NCBI RefSeq assembly: GCF_013387455.1
Contig: NZ_VWNC01000007.1
Span: forward strand, 1 to 64,000
DNA from: Mariprofundus sp. NF
GTDB lineage: Bacteria; Pseudomonadota; Zetaproteobacteria; Mariprofundales; Mariprofundaceae
Reading direction: 5' to 3'
DNA length: 64,000 nt
In this document: piece by piece, positions 16,352-24,980 of the stretch
Position numbering within the stretch: position 1 is the first letter of the stretch
Layout of the letters: the number at the start of each line of letters is the position of its first letter
Notes under the pieces: model-generated
Told to the model about the DNA's origin: nothing
What the model saw: the letters and a program-made list of their open reading frames with translations, nothing else
Databases searched by the model: none
Translations under genes and position numbers: made by a program

Positions 16352-17791
16352 TTACGACATGTTCTGCAGACTTTCAGATGCTTCGCTTAATCGCACAGAG
16401 GCTTCATTGGATGCATGGAGTTTATTGCCAGAGATCTGCAATAGCTCCGAAATATGTTTCAGTGCCTGCATAATTTTCTGATTACGCTCATTTTGACGCG
16501 CCGTGGCTTGAATGACCAATCCAGAAGAGAGACCGCCCTTCTCCGACATGTTGTGAATCTTGCTCATCAGATCAGTGACGCGATGCGAAAGTTCTTCAAT
16601 ATTATTAATACTCTGGACTCTGTTATCCGTGCCTGAAGCTATCACACCATCACGCAACTCCTGAACAATGGCACGAATTTCATCGCTGCTTAAGCGAATC
16701 TGATTTGCCATACGCTCCATCTCATCAACCACCGAACTGGATGATCCGGATGATTCGATAGAGGCATTAACAGCCATCAGCTGAGCTTCATCTGAAACCT
16801 CACTGATCTGCTCAAGCACTCTGATCAGCTGGTCAGATTTACTGTTTACCAGGCCAGCAGTGCCACTCTCATCTTGAGCCCCCTCTTTCAGAGTCGTGAC
16901 AGATGCGAGTATCCCCTCCATCTCCATCAGACCGCCCTTGGCAAGGGATGCAGAGACAGATGCGGCCTTCTCTGCACTGGTTGCTGTCGTTGCGATATTT
17001 GTTCCTGAGTCAGCAATGAGCTCCAGCCCTTTGATTACCTTTTCCATGAAACGTGTCTGTTGTTCAGAGGCACTGGCCTGAGCTTTATTGGCATCAAGTA
17101 TGTCTCCGATACCTGTGGCCACACTTGAGGATGCTCTGGAGAGCTGCTGAGCATGATTGACCAGCTTGCGGCTTAAAAACTCCAGAAGGAGCACAATGAA
17201 AACGATGAAAGCGAGCAGAATATAGAGCTGCATGGTCGCCTTCTCCTGACGCTCGGCGGAACTGCGATTGAGCTGCTCCTCAAGCCCCTGCACTATCGAT
17301 TCAAGTTTAGCCTGTGCACCGAGCACCAGATTTTGAGCAAGAATGGTCACTGTGCCGGTCTGGTTGGCTGCAATCTTCTGGTTGGCCACATCACTGGCGA
17401 TATTCATCACCTCGGTCATCAGCTGATGCACCTTGGCCAGTGACTTGTGGTTCTCTGCTGTCAGATGTGGGATGGTTTTAATGACTGCGTAGGTTGTTTC
17501 GTAATGTTTGATGGCATCTTTGAGCTTCTGAAAGTTTTTCTCATCAGAGGTCAGGGCAAAATCATTCAGTGGTGAAATTACATCAAACAGTGTGGCTTTG
17601 AAATGTTCAATATTAAACTGGTCGCGATAGACATCTTCCAGAGTGGACATGGAATCCCGGTCACGCTGGAAAGCGACGAAAATGATGGCGATAAGAGCAA
17701 CGAAAAGTAACAGCGAAAACACTGAGTTGCGTTTGGCCATCTGCATCAGCGAAACCTGCTTTGCTGAGCTGTTTTCAATAGTCTCTTCCAT
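16352..17791 (-). CDS. Divergent methyl-accepting chemotaxis-type receptor
   Basis: A 479-residue receptor with a first membrane helix (about 25-43), a periplasmic helical sensor of about 150 residues (four-helix-bundle type), a second membrane helix near 190-210, and a long cytoplasmic coiled coil. No HAMP domain is obvious. The hairpin tip, normally a strongly conserved NLLALNAAIEAARAGE stretch, reads EAQLMAVNASIESSGSSSS. It then runs directly to VVDEMERMANQIR, so the region is shortened and degenerate. I chose the ATG at 17791 because GGGGAGC precedes it. It lies between cheW and cheA and is presumably their dedicated receptor. Confidence 0.8.
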   Translation of the reverse strand: MEETIENSSAKQVSLMQMAKRNSVFSLLLFVALIAIIFVAFQRDRDSMSTLEDVYRDQFNIEHFKATLFDVISPLNDFALTSDEKNFQKLKDAIKHYETTYAVIKTIPHLTAENHKSLAKVHQLMTEVMNIASDVANQKIAANQTGTVTILAQNLVLGAQAKLESIVQGLEEQLNRSSAERQEKATMQLYILLAFIVFIVLLLEFLSRKLVNHAQQLSRASSSVATGIGDILDANKAQASASEQQTRFMEKVIKGLELIADSGTNIATTATSAEKAASVSASLAKGGLMEMEGILASVTTLKEGAQDESGTAGLVNSKSDQLIRVLEQISEVSDEAQLMAVNASIESSGSSSSVVDEMERMANQIRLSSDEIRAIVQELRDGVIASGTDNRVQSINNIEELSHRVTDLMSKIHNMSEKGGLSSGLVIQATARQNERNQKIMQALKHISELLQISGNKLHASNEASVRLSEASESLQNMS

Positions 17792-17889
17792 GATGCTCCC
17801 CTCTCTACTTCGGCAATTCCCCAACCGAATCAACTTTAGCAGGATATTTAAAAACAGTTCAATACTTTATGGTTCAATGGACAGGCTGA

Positions 17890-18345
17890 TCAGTGAAACA
17901 GCTTGCTGGTGTCGAGAACATCGAATGTAAAACCATCGATCTCTACCACATATACGGCATCGTCACCGTTTTTTTTCCGATTTAACATTTGGTTGTCAAC
18001 TTTCCGTAGCCGTTTGACTTCATCTACCCGTAGTCCGACATGCATAACCGGATGGCGCAGGACAAGAAAGCGGGCCCTTGAACTATTATTATCACTACTG
18101 TTTATGGACGGTAGCGATGATACTTTGCCCGCATCGATAACAGAAACGATCTGGCCATGGATATTAGCCAGCCCTAAAATGTGATCAGGCCCCATCGGCA
18201 CCTTTGTCAGGGGTAGTGGTCTGACCACCTCGCGAATCTCGGATGAGCGAATCAGAACCTCACTGCCAGCAATAACGACCTGAAGCATATCTGTCTGCTC
18301 ACTAGCCACCTTTGCTGCGTCACTTTTATTCATTTCAGTTGCCAT
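17890..18345 (-). CDS. cheW: CheW-like coupling protein
   Basis: A 151-residue CheW domain protein linking receptor and kinase. Features include VLIRSSEIREVVRPLPLTKVP, GLANIHGQIVSVID (the typical hydrophobic beta strands around a Gly) and FDVLDTSKLF at the end. Asn/Ser-rich loop at about 82-90. ATG 18345 shares one base with the stop of the upstream pilB-like gene (TGATG), so translation is coupled. Confidence 0.88.
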   Translation of the reverse strand: MATEMNKSDAAKVASEQTDMLQVVIAGSEVLIRSSEIREVVRPLPLTKVPMGPDHILGLANIHGQIVSVIDAGKVSSLPSINSSDNNSSRARFLVLRHPVMHVGLRVDEVKRLRKVDNQMLNRKKNGDDAVYVVEIDGFTFDVLDTSKLFH

Positions 18346-20540
18346 CAATGTAACCTTGATCGGAAGTTTTGATACAGGGCCAGGGTTTTTCTCACCCGAG
18401 CCTGTAGTTTCAGAGGTTCAACCGGTTTGCCAATGTAGTCATCTGCACCCGCTTTAAGACCGAAGACTTCATCCTCTTCACTCTTGCGTGCTGTCAGCAT
18501 AATAATCGGCACATCATTAAAGCGCTCCTGTTCACGCATACGTTGCAGCAGTTCCACCCCTGTCATGTTCGGCATCTCATAATCGGTAAGTACAAGGCTT
18601 GGTTTTACGCGCTGTAACATCTCCCACGCCTGCTGACCATCCTCGGCCTGAATCACCTTATAACCATCGGCATCAAGAATAAACTCCACCAGATTGCGAA
18701 CACTGCTGGAATCATCAACGATCAGAACAATCTGCTGGTCAGTTTCCGTAAACTCCTGAAGCTGCGCCTTATCTCTGCGTCGCTGCAGCTCACCAAATGA
18801 GATCAGTTGCTGATTCTCATCCAGATGTTCACTTACCTTATAATCTTCCGGATGCGGGCAAACACGCATCACCTCTTGAATACTGGTCTGGCCAGAGAGT
18901 ACTTTAGAGAGTCCATCCTCAAACATGGTGAACATCCCCTCCTCGCGGGCAACGTGCATCAGTTCACGATCCGTTGCTCCTCTGGCGATAAGTTTACGCA
19001 TGCGATCATTAACATAGAGCACCTCATGGATACCCAGTCGTCCTTTATAACCGATATCCATGCACGATTTACAGCCCACCTTGTCATAAAACACAACATC
19101 TTCGGGAATATCCAGCCTCTCAATCAGTTCAGGCGTAGGTTTTATCTGTTTTCGGCATTTAGGGCAGAGGCGGCGAACCAGCCGCTGGGCGACTACCAGA
19201 TTAAGTGAGGAGGAGAGCATCATCGGTTCGATGCCCATATCGATCAGGCGTGTAATGGTAGATGGTGCATCATTGGTATGCAGCGTGGAGAGAACCAGGT
19301 GACCGGTCTGTGCTGCATGCAGTGCAATTTCAGCGGTCTCCTCATCTCGAATCTCACCAATCATCACGACATCTGGATCCTGTCGCAGAATCGAGCGCAA
19401 TACAGTGGCAAATGTCATACCTGCTTTGGGGTTGACCTGAACCTGATTGATACCCTCAATCTGAAACTCAACCGGGTCTTCAATGGTGATCAGGTTCATC
19501 TCCTCATCTTTGATGTGGTGCAGAAATGAGTAGAGCGTTGTGGTTTTACCACTACCTGTCGGACCTGTGACCAGCACAGCACCGGTAGATTGGCCGATAC
19601 ACTCTCGAATGCGTTTGTAGGCAAGTTCCTCAAAGCATAATACATCAAGATTCAGGGCAAGACCGCCCTTATCCAAAATTCGCATCACCACCTTTTCGCC
19701 ATGCATAGCGGGTAGTGTCGAGATACGCATATCGTAACTCTTGCCCCATAATTTGATTCGGGAGCGACCATCCTGAGGTGTTCTGGCGTTGGCAATATCT
19801 AGCTTGGACATGATCTTAATGCGGGAAACAACAAGCGCATGCGCCTTGGACGGGAACCTCAGCATGGGCCGCAGGCGCCCATCAACACGCAGGCGTACCA
19901 CGCTCTGACGTTCGCCCGGTTCAATATGGATATCGGAACTGCCAATTTTCATCGCCTGCACAATGACACCGTTAACCAGTTTGATGATGGGCGAATCTTC
20001 AGCGCCGCGTTTGAGTTCATCCAGGTTGGCGGATTCAGTTGTGGATTCCATCTCCTGGGTAAGGGTGTGTTCCTCATCGAGATCTTCCATCGCCGCATCG
20101 AATGCGCTATCACTATCCTGATACACCTCTGATATTTTACGGTGAATGTGATCAGGTCTGGTAAAGTGAGGAATAATTCGTTTGCCCAGCTTAAAACCGA
20201 GCGCGTTAAGCATGTTCACATCCAGCGGATCTCCCGTGGCGATATGGATATCAGTAGCATTGTGCCTTAACGGCACAAAATGGTAATCCAGACAGAGTTT
20301 TTCCGGACAGATCTCCAGCAGCTCGTCATCGATTTTAATGTTGGTGAGATCGATATAGGGCGTTTTAAAGATTTTGGAGAGTGCTGAGAGAAGTGCATCA
20401 GGCTCGATATCCGGCAACTCCAGAAGGCAGAGCAGAAGCCCCTTCTTTCTATTGGATTTAGCCTGCTGCTCAGCCTCAGTAATTTGAGCCTCAGAGATAA
20501 CACCCAGCTGAATCAGTTGCCGTTGCTGCTTTAAATGCAT
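18345..20540 (-). CDS. PilB/GspE-type ATPase fused to a receiver domain
   Basis: A 731-residue fusion. Residues 1-140 form a MshEN-type N-terminal domain, which in relatives can bind c-di-GMP. Residues 180-560 form a type II/IV secretion ATPase with Walker A GPTGSGKTT at 326-334, Asp box IEDPVEFQIEG at 353-363, Walker B VVMIGEIRDEE at 391-401, His box HLVLSTLHTNDAP, and the tetracysteine pair CPKC (459) and CKSC (490) typical of PilB/GspE. Residues 604-725 form a complete receiver with acidic pocket DD at 609-610, acceptor Asp653, Thr683 and Lys705. It is the first gene of an operon with cheW, a receptor and cheA, so phosphorylation by that CheA is likely. A Shine-Dalgarno AAGGGA precedes the ATG. 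Confidence 0.93.
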   Translation of the reverse strand: MHLKQQRQLIQLGVISEAQITEAEQQAKSNRKKGLLLCLLELPDIEPDALLSALSKIFKTPYIDLTNIKIDDELLEICPEKLCLDYHFVPLRHNATDIHIATGDPLDVNMLNALGFKLGKRIIPHFTRPDHIHRKISEVYQDSDSAFDAAMEDLDEEHTLTQEMESTTESANLDELKRGAEDSPIIKLVNGVIVQAMKIGSSDIHIEPGERQSVVRLRVDGRLRPMLRFPSKAHALVVSRIKIMSKLDIANARTPQDGRSRIKLWGKSYDMRISTLPAMHGEKVVMRILDKGGLALNLDVLCFEELAYKRIRECIGQSTGAVLVTGPTGSGKTTTLYSFLHHIKDEEMNLITIEDPVEFQIEGINQVQVNPKAGMTFATVLRSILRQDPDVVMIGEIRDEETAEIALHAAQTGHLVLSTLHTNDAPSTITRLIDMGIEPMMLSSSLNLVVAQRLVRRLCPKCRKQIKPTPELIERLDIPEDVVFYDKVGCKSCMDIGYKGRLGIHEVLYVNDRMRKLIARGATDRELMHVAREEGMFTMFEDGLSKVLSGQTSIQEVMRVCPHPEDYKVSEHLDENQQLISFGELQRRRDKAQLQEFTETDQQIVLIVDDSSSVRNLVEFILDADGYKVIQAEDGQQAWEMLQRVKPSLVLTDYEMPNMTGVELLQRMREQERFNDVPIIMLTARKSEEDEVFGLKAGADDYIGKPVEPLKLQARVRKTLALYQNFRSRLH

Positions 20541-20675
20541 AGATCCCTTTTAAAACCCCGAACATTGATTTGATACGTTAATGACTTTAGCCAACCTACC
20601 AAACATAAACCACTTTTGCGAAACTGGAAAGAATTCCTGTAATTCTATGCAGAAACTATAAACAGATGGATAAAA

Positions 20676-20706
20676 AAAGAGCCGGACTCAAAAGAGCCCG
20701 GCCAGT
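20676..20706 (-). terminator. Terminator of the small secreted protein pair
   Basis: The inverted repeat GAGCCGGACTC...GAGCCCGGC is followed on the minus strand by seven T (complement of 20672-20679). It lies about 20 bases after the stop of the 177-residue protein and insulates it from the pilB-che operon. Confidence 0.75.
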
Positions 20707-20725
20707 TCTGATTTCCAATAAACGG

Positions 20726-21259
20726 TTAGTGAACGCTTACGTTGGCGTAAAATGCGGTGCCGCTGGCTTCATCTTCATAAAGCATCACCCAGGCATCAAC
20801 ACCCTGTGCAGTGTCGGGAAGCCCTGTCATGGGGATAATCGCCAGAAGCTTATTTTCACGGCCATCACCAACATCAAGGATCTTACAGAAGCCGCCTATC
20901 TCATACGACGTGCTCTCCGGTGTGCTCTCATCCAGATAACTGAGTTGGCAGTTGATGCCAACGTCGCCAAGACCATCTTTACCCTGCCTTAATACATCCT
21001 GCTGAATATTGATGACATCGTTGTTAATTGAGTCGGCTGTATGGGAGAGAATAAGAATCTGCGCGCCATCCATCACCGCGATAAAATCACTGAATTTACC
21101 CAGCACGATCGGATCAAATTCAAAATTCGGATCAACCTTCTGAAAGGCAGCGAAATTCACATTGCGGGCATCACCAGCCACTGCTTCTGTTGAAAACATG
21201 GCAATTCCTGCAGCCAGTGTGATCAGTAGAGCTCTTTTTAATACTGTTAATCCACTCAA
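20726..21259 (-). CDS. Secreted protein of unknown function, 177 residues
   Basis: A predicted periplasmic protein with a signal peptide (about residues 7-28, cleavage after AVA). The mature part is acidic, with two cysteines (INCQLSY and GGFCKIL) that could form a disulphide. The middle segment reads FSDFIAVMDGAQILILSHTAD. I recognise no family. The frame opens with TTG after a GGGGG tract; no better ATG exists before the signal peptide. It follows the 102-residue secreted protein by nine bases, so they form a two-gene unit with its own terminator. Confidence 0.65.
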   Translation of the reverse strand: MSGLTVLKRALLITLAAGIAMFSTEAVAGDARNVNFAAFQKVDPNFEFDPIVLGKFSDFIAVMDGAQILILSHTADSINNDVINIQQDVLRQGKDGLGDVGINCQLSYLDESTPESTSYEIGGFCKILDVGDGRENKLLAIIPMTGLPDTAQGVDAWVMLYEDEASGTAFYANVSVH

Positions 21260-21268
21260 AGCGCCCCC

Positions 21269-21577
21269 CTACAGACTACGGATAGCGTAGATGGCGTCTT
21301 CCATCATCTGACGGATTTTAGATTCCATTGCCTGGCGCATGCGATCCACATCTTTCTTGTTCAGCCCGGCCTTTTCCAGTTCATCAAAGTCTTTCATGCT
21401 GCCCATGGCATCACGCAGCTTCTTAATAATAAGATTCAGACGTTTCATGCCATCTATGGAGCTCTCAGCTGCTACTGCTTGCTGATAACCCATCGGCGAA
21501 CTGGTTCCTGATAAACTGAGTGGTGCTGTCAAAGCAAATGCAGCCGCCAATGTCATTGCAATTAAATGTCTCTTCAC
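21269..21577 (-). CDS. Small secreted helical protein, 102 residues
   Basis: A GTG start with AAGGGG upstream, a signal peptide to about residue 37 (cleavage near AVA-AES), then a mature domain of 65 residues. This is rich in Lys, Met, Asp and Arg and predicted wholly helical (KRLNLIIKKLRDAMGS, MRQAMESKIRQMMEDA). I cannot assign a family. It is the first gene of a pair with the 177-residue secreted protein and is divergent from the ABC permease genes across 156 bases. Confidence 0.65.
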   Translation of the reverse strand: MKRHLIAMTLAAAFALTAPLSLSGTSSPMGYQQAVAAESSIDGMKRLNLIIKKLRDAMGSMKDFDELEKAGLNKKDVDRMRQAMESKIRQMMEDAIYAIRSL

Positions 21578-21733
21578 AGAAATTCCCCTTCCCGCTTTTA
21601 CAATTTAAGAATGTGGATAAAAACAATCTTGTGCTTTGATGTCAAGCTGTACAGCGACAGGTAGCACAATAACGTCAAAAAATTCACACCAAAGAGACCT
21701 GTTTTTTTTAATGCGGCTCAGTATAGTCCACCC

Positions 21734-22717
21734 GTGACCCAATACCTGTTGAAACGACTTGCCGGCATGATTCCACTGCTGTTCGGCATCACCATTATCT
21801 CTTTTGGTATGATGCATCTTGCACCGGGCGAACCGGTCGTGGTTGGTCAGGAGTTTAATCCCAAGGTTTCAGCGCAGGATATCGAGCGCCTGCGTGCCTA
21901 TTACGGTCTGGATAAACCACTGTATGAGCAATACCTGAACTGGCTGAATCGCCTTGTTGTGCTGGATTTCGGTAAATCATTCTCCGCCGATGGCCGCGAT
22001 GTGATCGATAAAATATCAGAACGCATCCCTGTCACCCTGTGGATCAATATCCTCGCTATGCTGCTGATTATCGCTATCGCTATTCCCATCGGCATTATTA
22101 GTGCGGTTAAACGCGACTCATGGCTGGATAAGTGCATGACCGTATTCGTTTTTATCGGTTTTGCCATCCCCTCTTTCTGGCTGGGTCTGCTGTTGATGAT
22201 CGGCCTTGGCGTGAATATGAGTTGGTTGCCAATTTCCGGTCTGCATGATTATAACTGGCAGCAGATGGGCTTCTGGCAGCAGCAGATCGATCTGCTCAGT
22301 CACCTGATACTGCCGATTTTTGTTTCTGCAATCGGCGGCCTTGCCGGCATGAGCCGCTTTATGCGCTCAGGCATGCTTGAGGTAATTCGCTCTGATTACA
22401 TTACAACAGCCCGCGCTATGGGCGTGCCTGAGCAGAGCATCCGCTACCGCCTTGCCTTGAAGAATGCGATGTTACCGATCATCACTCTGCTCGGCCTCTC
22501 CATTCCGGGATTGATTGGTGGCTCGGTGATTGTTGAACAGCTTTTTTCACTGCCGGGCATGGGCTTGCTCTTCTTTGAGGCGGTGATGTCACGCGATTAC
22601 CCGCTGGTAATGGGCATTACCGTTATAGGTGCAGTGCTTACCCTGCTGGGTAATCTTATTGCTGATATCTCCTACGCATGGGCCGATCCCCGTATTCGCC
22701 ACGGGAGACAAGGATGA
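21734..22717 (+). CDS. ABC transporter permease, DppB/OppB type
   Basis: A 327-residue inner-membrane permease of the peptide/nickel family with six membrane segments. The N-terminus ([19 protein letters not shown]) and the cytoplasmic coupling loop ([20 protein letters not shown]) are typical. GTG start. It overlaps the next permease gene by four bases (ATGA). Import of peptides or another small solute is the family role; specificity cannot be read, because no binding protein or ATPase gene is adjacent. Confidence 0.9.
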   Translation: MTQYLLKRLAGMIPLLFGITIISFGMMHLAPGEPVVVGQEFNPKVSAQDIERLRAYYGLDKPLYEQYLNWLNRLVVLDFGKSFSADGRDVIDKISERIPVTLWINILAMLLIIAIAIPIGIISAVKRDSWLDKCMTVFVFIGFAIPSFWLGLLLMIGLGVNMSWLPISGLHDYNWQQMGFWQQQIDLLSHLILPIFVSAIGGLAGMSRFMRSGMLEVIRSDYITTARAMGVPEQSIRYRLALKNAMLPIITLLGLSIPGLIGGSVIVEQLFSLPGMGLLFFEAVMSRDYPLVMGITVIGAVLTLLGNLIADISYAWADPRIRHGRQG

Positions 22718-23535
22718 TCACATTTGCCAGATCCTTCCCGTTGATGTTTGTCGGTGGCCTGATTGTTGCCTGCGTTACACTGCTGGCGCTTCTGGCACCC
22801 TGGATTGCCCCCTACGACCCGTCAGAGATCAATGTTAAAGTGATTTTGCTGCCACCATCGTGGGAGCACTGGTGCGGCACAGACACCCTTGGCCGTGATG
22901 TCTTCTCCCGCATGTTGTACGGCGCACGCGTTTCATTGGCTGTTGGTTTTGTTGCCGTCGGCATCTCACTGGTCATCGGCTTGGTGCTCGGTGCCGTGGC
23001 CGGCTTCAGTGGTGGCCGCATTGATGCGGTGATGATGCGACTGACCGATATGGTGCTCTGCTTCCCTACCTTCTTCCTGATCCTTGCCGTGATCGCTTTT
23101 CTCGAGCCCTCGATCTGGAATATCATGATTGTTATCGGTTTAACCTCATGGATGGGTGTAACCCGTCTGGTTAGAGCTGAATTCCTCTCCCTGCGTCACC
23201 GCGAATTTGTCATGGCTGCACAAGGGCTTGGTGTCTCCTCAATCCGTATGATGTGGCGTTATCTTCTGCCTAATGCCATGGGTCCTGTTCTTGTCTCGGC
23301 AGTTCTTGGTATCGCTGGTGCGGTACTGGTTGAGTCCGGTCTCTCTTTTCTGGGGCTTGGTGTACAGCCACCGGATGCCTCATGGGGCAATATTCTGACC
23401 GAGGGTAAAGACAATATTCAGATCGCCTGGTGGCTCTCGATGTTTCCCGGCCTGGCTATTCTGATCACTGTGCTGGGTTATAATCTGCTCGGTGAAGGGT
23501 TGCGGGATTATTTTGATCCCAAGTTGAAATCGTGA
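22714..23535 (+). CDS. ABC transporter permease, DppC/OppC type
   Basis: A 273-residue partner permease. The first cytoplasmic/periplasmic part shows [21 protein letters not shown], a signature of DppC proteins, and the coupling loop is [24 protein letters not shown] 22714 preceded by AGACAAGG and overlapping the dppB-like stop was chosen over the in-frame upstream ATG. Its stop overlaps the tadA start region. Confidence 0.9.
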   Translation: MITFARSFPLMFVGGLIVACVTLLALLAPWIAPYDPSEINVKVILLPPSWEHWCGTDTLGRDVFSRMLYGARVSLAVGFVAVGISLVIGLVLGAVAGFSGGRIDAVMMRLTDMVLCFPTFFLILAVIAFLEPSIWNIMIVIGLTSWMGVTRLVRAEFLSLRHREFVMAAQGLGVSSIRMMWRYLLPNAMGPVLVSAVLGIAGAVLVESGLSFLGLGVQPPDASWGNILTEGKDNIQIAWWLSMFPGLAILITVLGYNLLGEGLRDYFDPKLKS

Positions 23536-23993
23536 TGAAAGATGACAATTACTACATGAGCAAAGCGCTGCAACAGGCTGAAATTGCAGCTGAAATAGAA
23601 GAGGTGCCCGTTGGTGCCCTGCTCCTGCTGGCTGATGGTAGTGAAGTTGTTTCCCACAATGCTCCGATCGATCTGCATGATGCATCCGCCCATGCCGAAA
23701 TGCGTGTGATTCGTAAGGCCTGTCGACAGAATGGAAACTATCGTCTTGCCGACAGCACTCTTTATGTGACGCTGGAGCCCTGTTTGATGTGTGCCGGAGC
23801 CATTGTACATGCCCGTATTGGACGCGTTGTTTACGGAGCCAGTGATCCTAAAACAGGCGCTGTCGCGTCGCTCTATCAGGTCCTGTCTGACAAACGATTA
23901 AACCATCAACCTCAAGTAACATCAGGGGTTATGGCTGATGCGTGTGGAGAGCTACTGAAAAGCTTCTTCCGCAGCAGGCGAAAAAAGGTTTGA
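23535..23993 (+). CDS. tadA: tRNA-specific adenosine deaminase
   Basis: A 152-residue deaminase converting A34 to inosine in tRNA-Arg(ACG). The zinc site is complete: HAEMRVI (His and catalytic Glu) and PCLMCAGAI. ATG 23535 overlaps the stop of the permease gene; a GTG one codon earlier is possible. The protein is close to the usual TadA length. Confidence 0.93.
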   Translation: MKDDNYYMSKALQQAEIAAEIEEVPVGALLLLADGSEVVSHNAPIDLHDASAHAEMRVIRKACRQNGNYRLADSTLYVTLEPCLMCAGAIVHARIGRVVYGASDPKTGAVASLYQVLSDKRLNHQPQVTSGVMADACGELLKSFFRSRRKKV

Positions 23994-24091
23994 ACTAAAG
24001 ATTCACCTCAAGACGATTTGTCTTGCACAAGCCCGCATTAACATCACTTTTTTATAGTTTTTCTCTGTGCCCTTCGTGTTCTCTGTGGTAA

Positions 24092-24739
24092 CTATTTATC
24101 GGCCTTGAAATCGAGTCCCAGAATGAAGAATTCAGGAGAGGTTTTGCGGCTGGCTGCAGGTTTGATATTTTTAATACGCTTAAATGAGATGCCCATTTCA
24201 CGTCTGAAGGCGTCATAACCTTCACCCATAAAGGTTTTCATCAGGATATCGCCACCTGGACGCAGATGCTGGCGAGCAAAGTGCAGGGTCATCTCATTAA
24301 GCCCGATCATACGCATCTGATCGACAAGTTTATTGCCACTCATCTCAGGTGCCATATCGGAAACCACAGCATCAATCTTCCTGCCACCCAGAGCCTGCTC
24401 CAGAGCAGCCTGACCGGCAGGTGAGTCAAAATCACCTTTAATCAGTGTTACACCGGTAATCGGGCTGAGCTCCAGCAGGTCAATGCCGATCACCAACCCT
24501 TCAGGGCCAACCTTTTTGGCAAGCTCAACACTCCATGATCCCGGCGCACAACCGAGATCAACCACCACCGATCCCCTTTTGATATCAAGTTGGCTCTGCT
24601 CAAGGATTTCGGTCAGTTTGAATGCGGCACGCGAACGCTTCCCCTCTTTCTGGGCCTGCTTTACATGCGGATCTTTAGAATGGCGCTGAAACCAGGCAGA
24701 GGTTTTTCGCGCAGCTTTACTCTTTGAACTGAATCCCAT
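24092..24739 (-). CDS. rlmE: 23S rRNA 2'-O-ribose methyltransferase (U2552)
   Basis: A 215-residue FtsJ/RrmJ enzyme that methylates U2552 of 23S rRNA. SAM-binding motif VVDLGCAPGSWSVEL; catalytic tetrad residues appear in FKLTEI, VVSDMAPEMSG and LMKTFMGEG. I chose ATG 24739, which follows AAGGTGG and begins the basic conserved N-terminus. The longer frame would add a hydrophobic stretch read from an intergenic repeat. It is bracketed by dispersed repeats on both sides and looks monocistronic. Confidence 0.93.
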   Translation of the reverse strand: MGFSSKSKAARKTSAWFQRHSKDPHVKQAQKEGKRSRAAFKLTEILEQSQLDIKRGSVVVDLGCAPGSWSVELAKKVGPEGLVIGIDLLELSPITGVTLIKGDFDSPAGQAALEQALGGRKIDAVVSDMAPEMSGNKLVDQMRMIGLNEMTLHFARQHLRPGGDILMKTFMGEGYDAFRREMGISFKRIKNIKPAASRKTSPEFFILGLDFKADK

Positions 24740-24749
24740 AAACCACCTT

Positions 24750-24840
24750 AACCACGAATAGACACAAATGAGCACGAATGAAAAGACACTCAACCAGAAC
24801 TGCATCTCTTATTCGTGTTAATTCGAGTGCATTCGTGGTT
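24750..24840. repeat. Inverted 30-bp intergenic repeat upstream of rlmE
   Basis: Arms 24750-24779 and 24811-24840 are inverted copies agreeing at 24 of 30 bases, both ending in the motif AACCACGAAT. A related tract CCTTCGTGTTCTCTGTGGT lies on the other side of rlmE near 24069-24087. This resembles a widespread class of intergenic repeats with CACGAA/TTCGTG cores. Confidence 0.6.
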
Positions 24841-24856
24841 CGATTTTATGTTTTTT

Positions 24857-24885
24857 GTAACTATACTGAATAGTTACTTTTTTTT
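24857..24885 (+). terminator. Orphan terminator-like stem-loop
   Basis: A perfect stem GTAACTA/TAGTTAC with a seven-base loop is followed by eight T on the plus strand. No plus-strand gene ends just upstream (rlmE runs the other way), so its client is unclear. Confidence 0.5.
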
Positions 24886-24945
24886 ATTGAACTATTGCAC
24901 CAAACAGAGCAACCCCATTGCTTTGTTTTTGTTTTAACTAGCGCA

Positions 24946-24979
24946 CCTCAACAAAGCAACACCCATTGCTTTGTTGAGG
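24946..24979. repeat. Perfect 14-bp hairpin after the ABC-2 permease gene
   Basis: CCTCAACAAAGCAA and TTGCTTTGTTGAGG pair perfectly around a six-base loop, immediately after the permease stop codon. A half-copy (AGCAACCCCATTGCTTTG) lies at 24908-24925. The minus-strand side lacks a direct T run, so it may act as an mRNA-end stabiliser rather than a classical terminator. Confidence 0.55.
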
Positions 24980-24980
24980 T

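Noticed and set aside
24739-24805. N-terminal hydrophobic extension of RlmE
   Set aside because: It reads through an intergenic inverted repeat; RlmE is a cytosolic protein and ATG 24739 has a good ribosome site.
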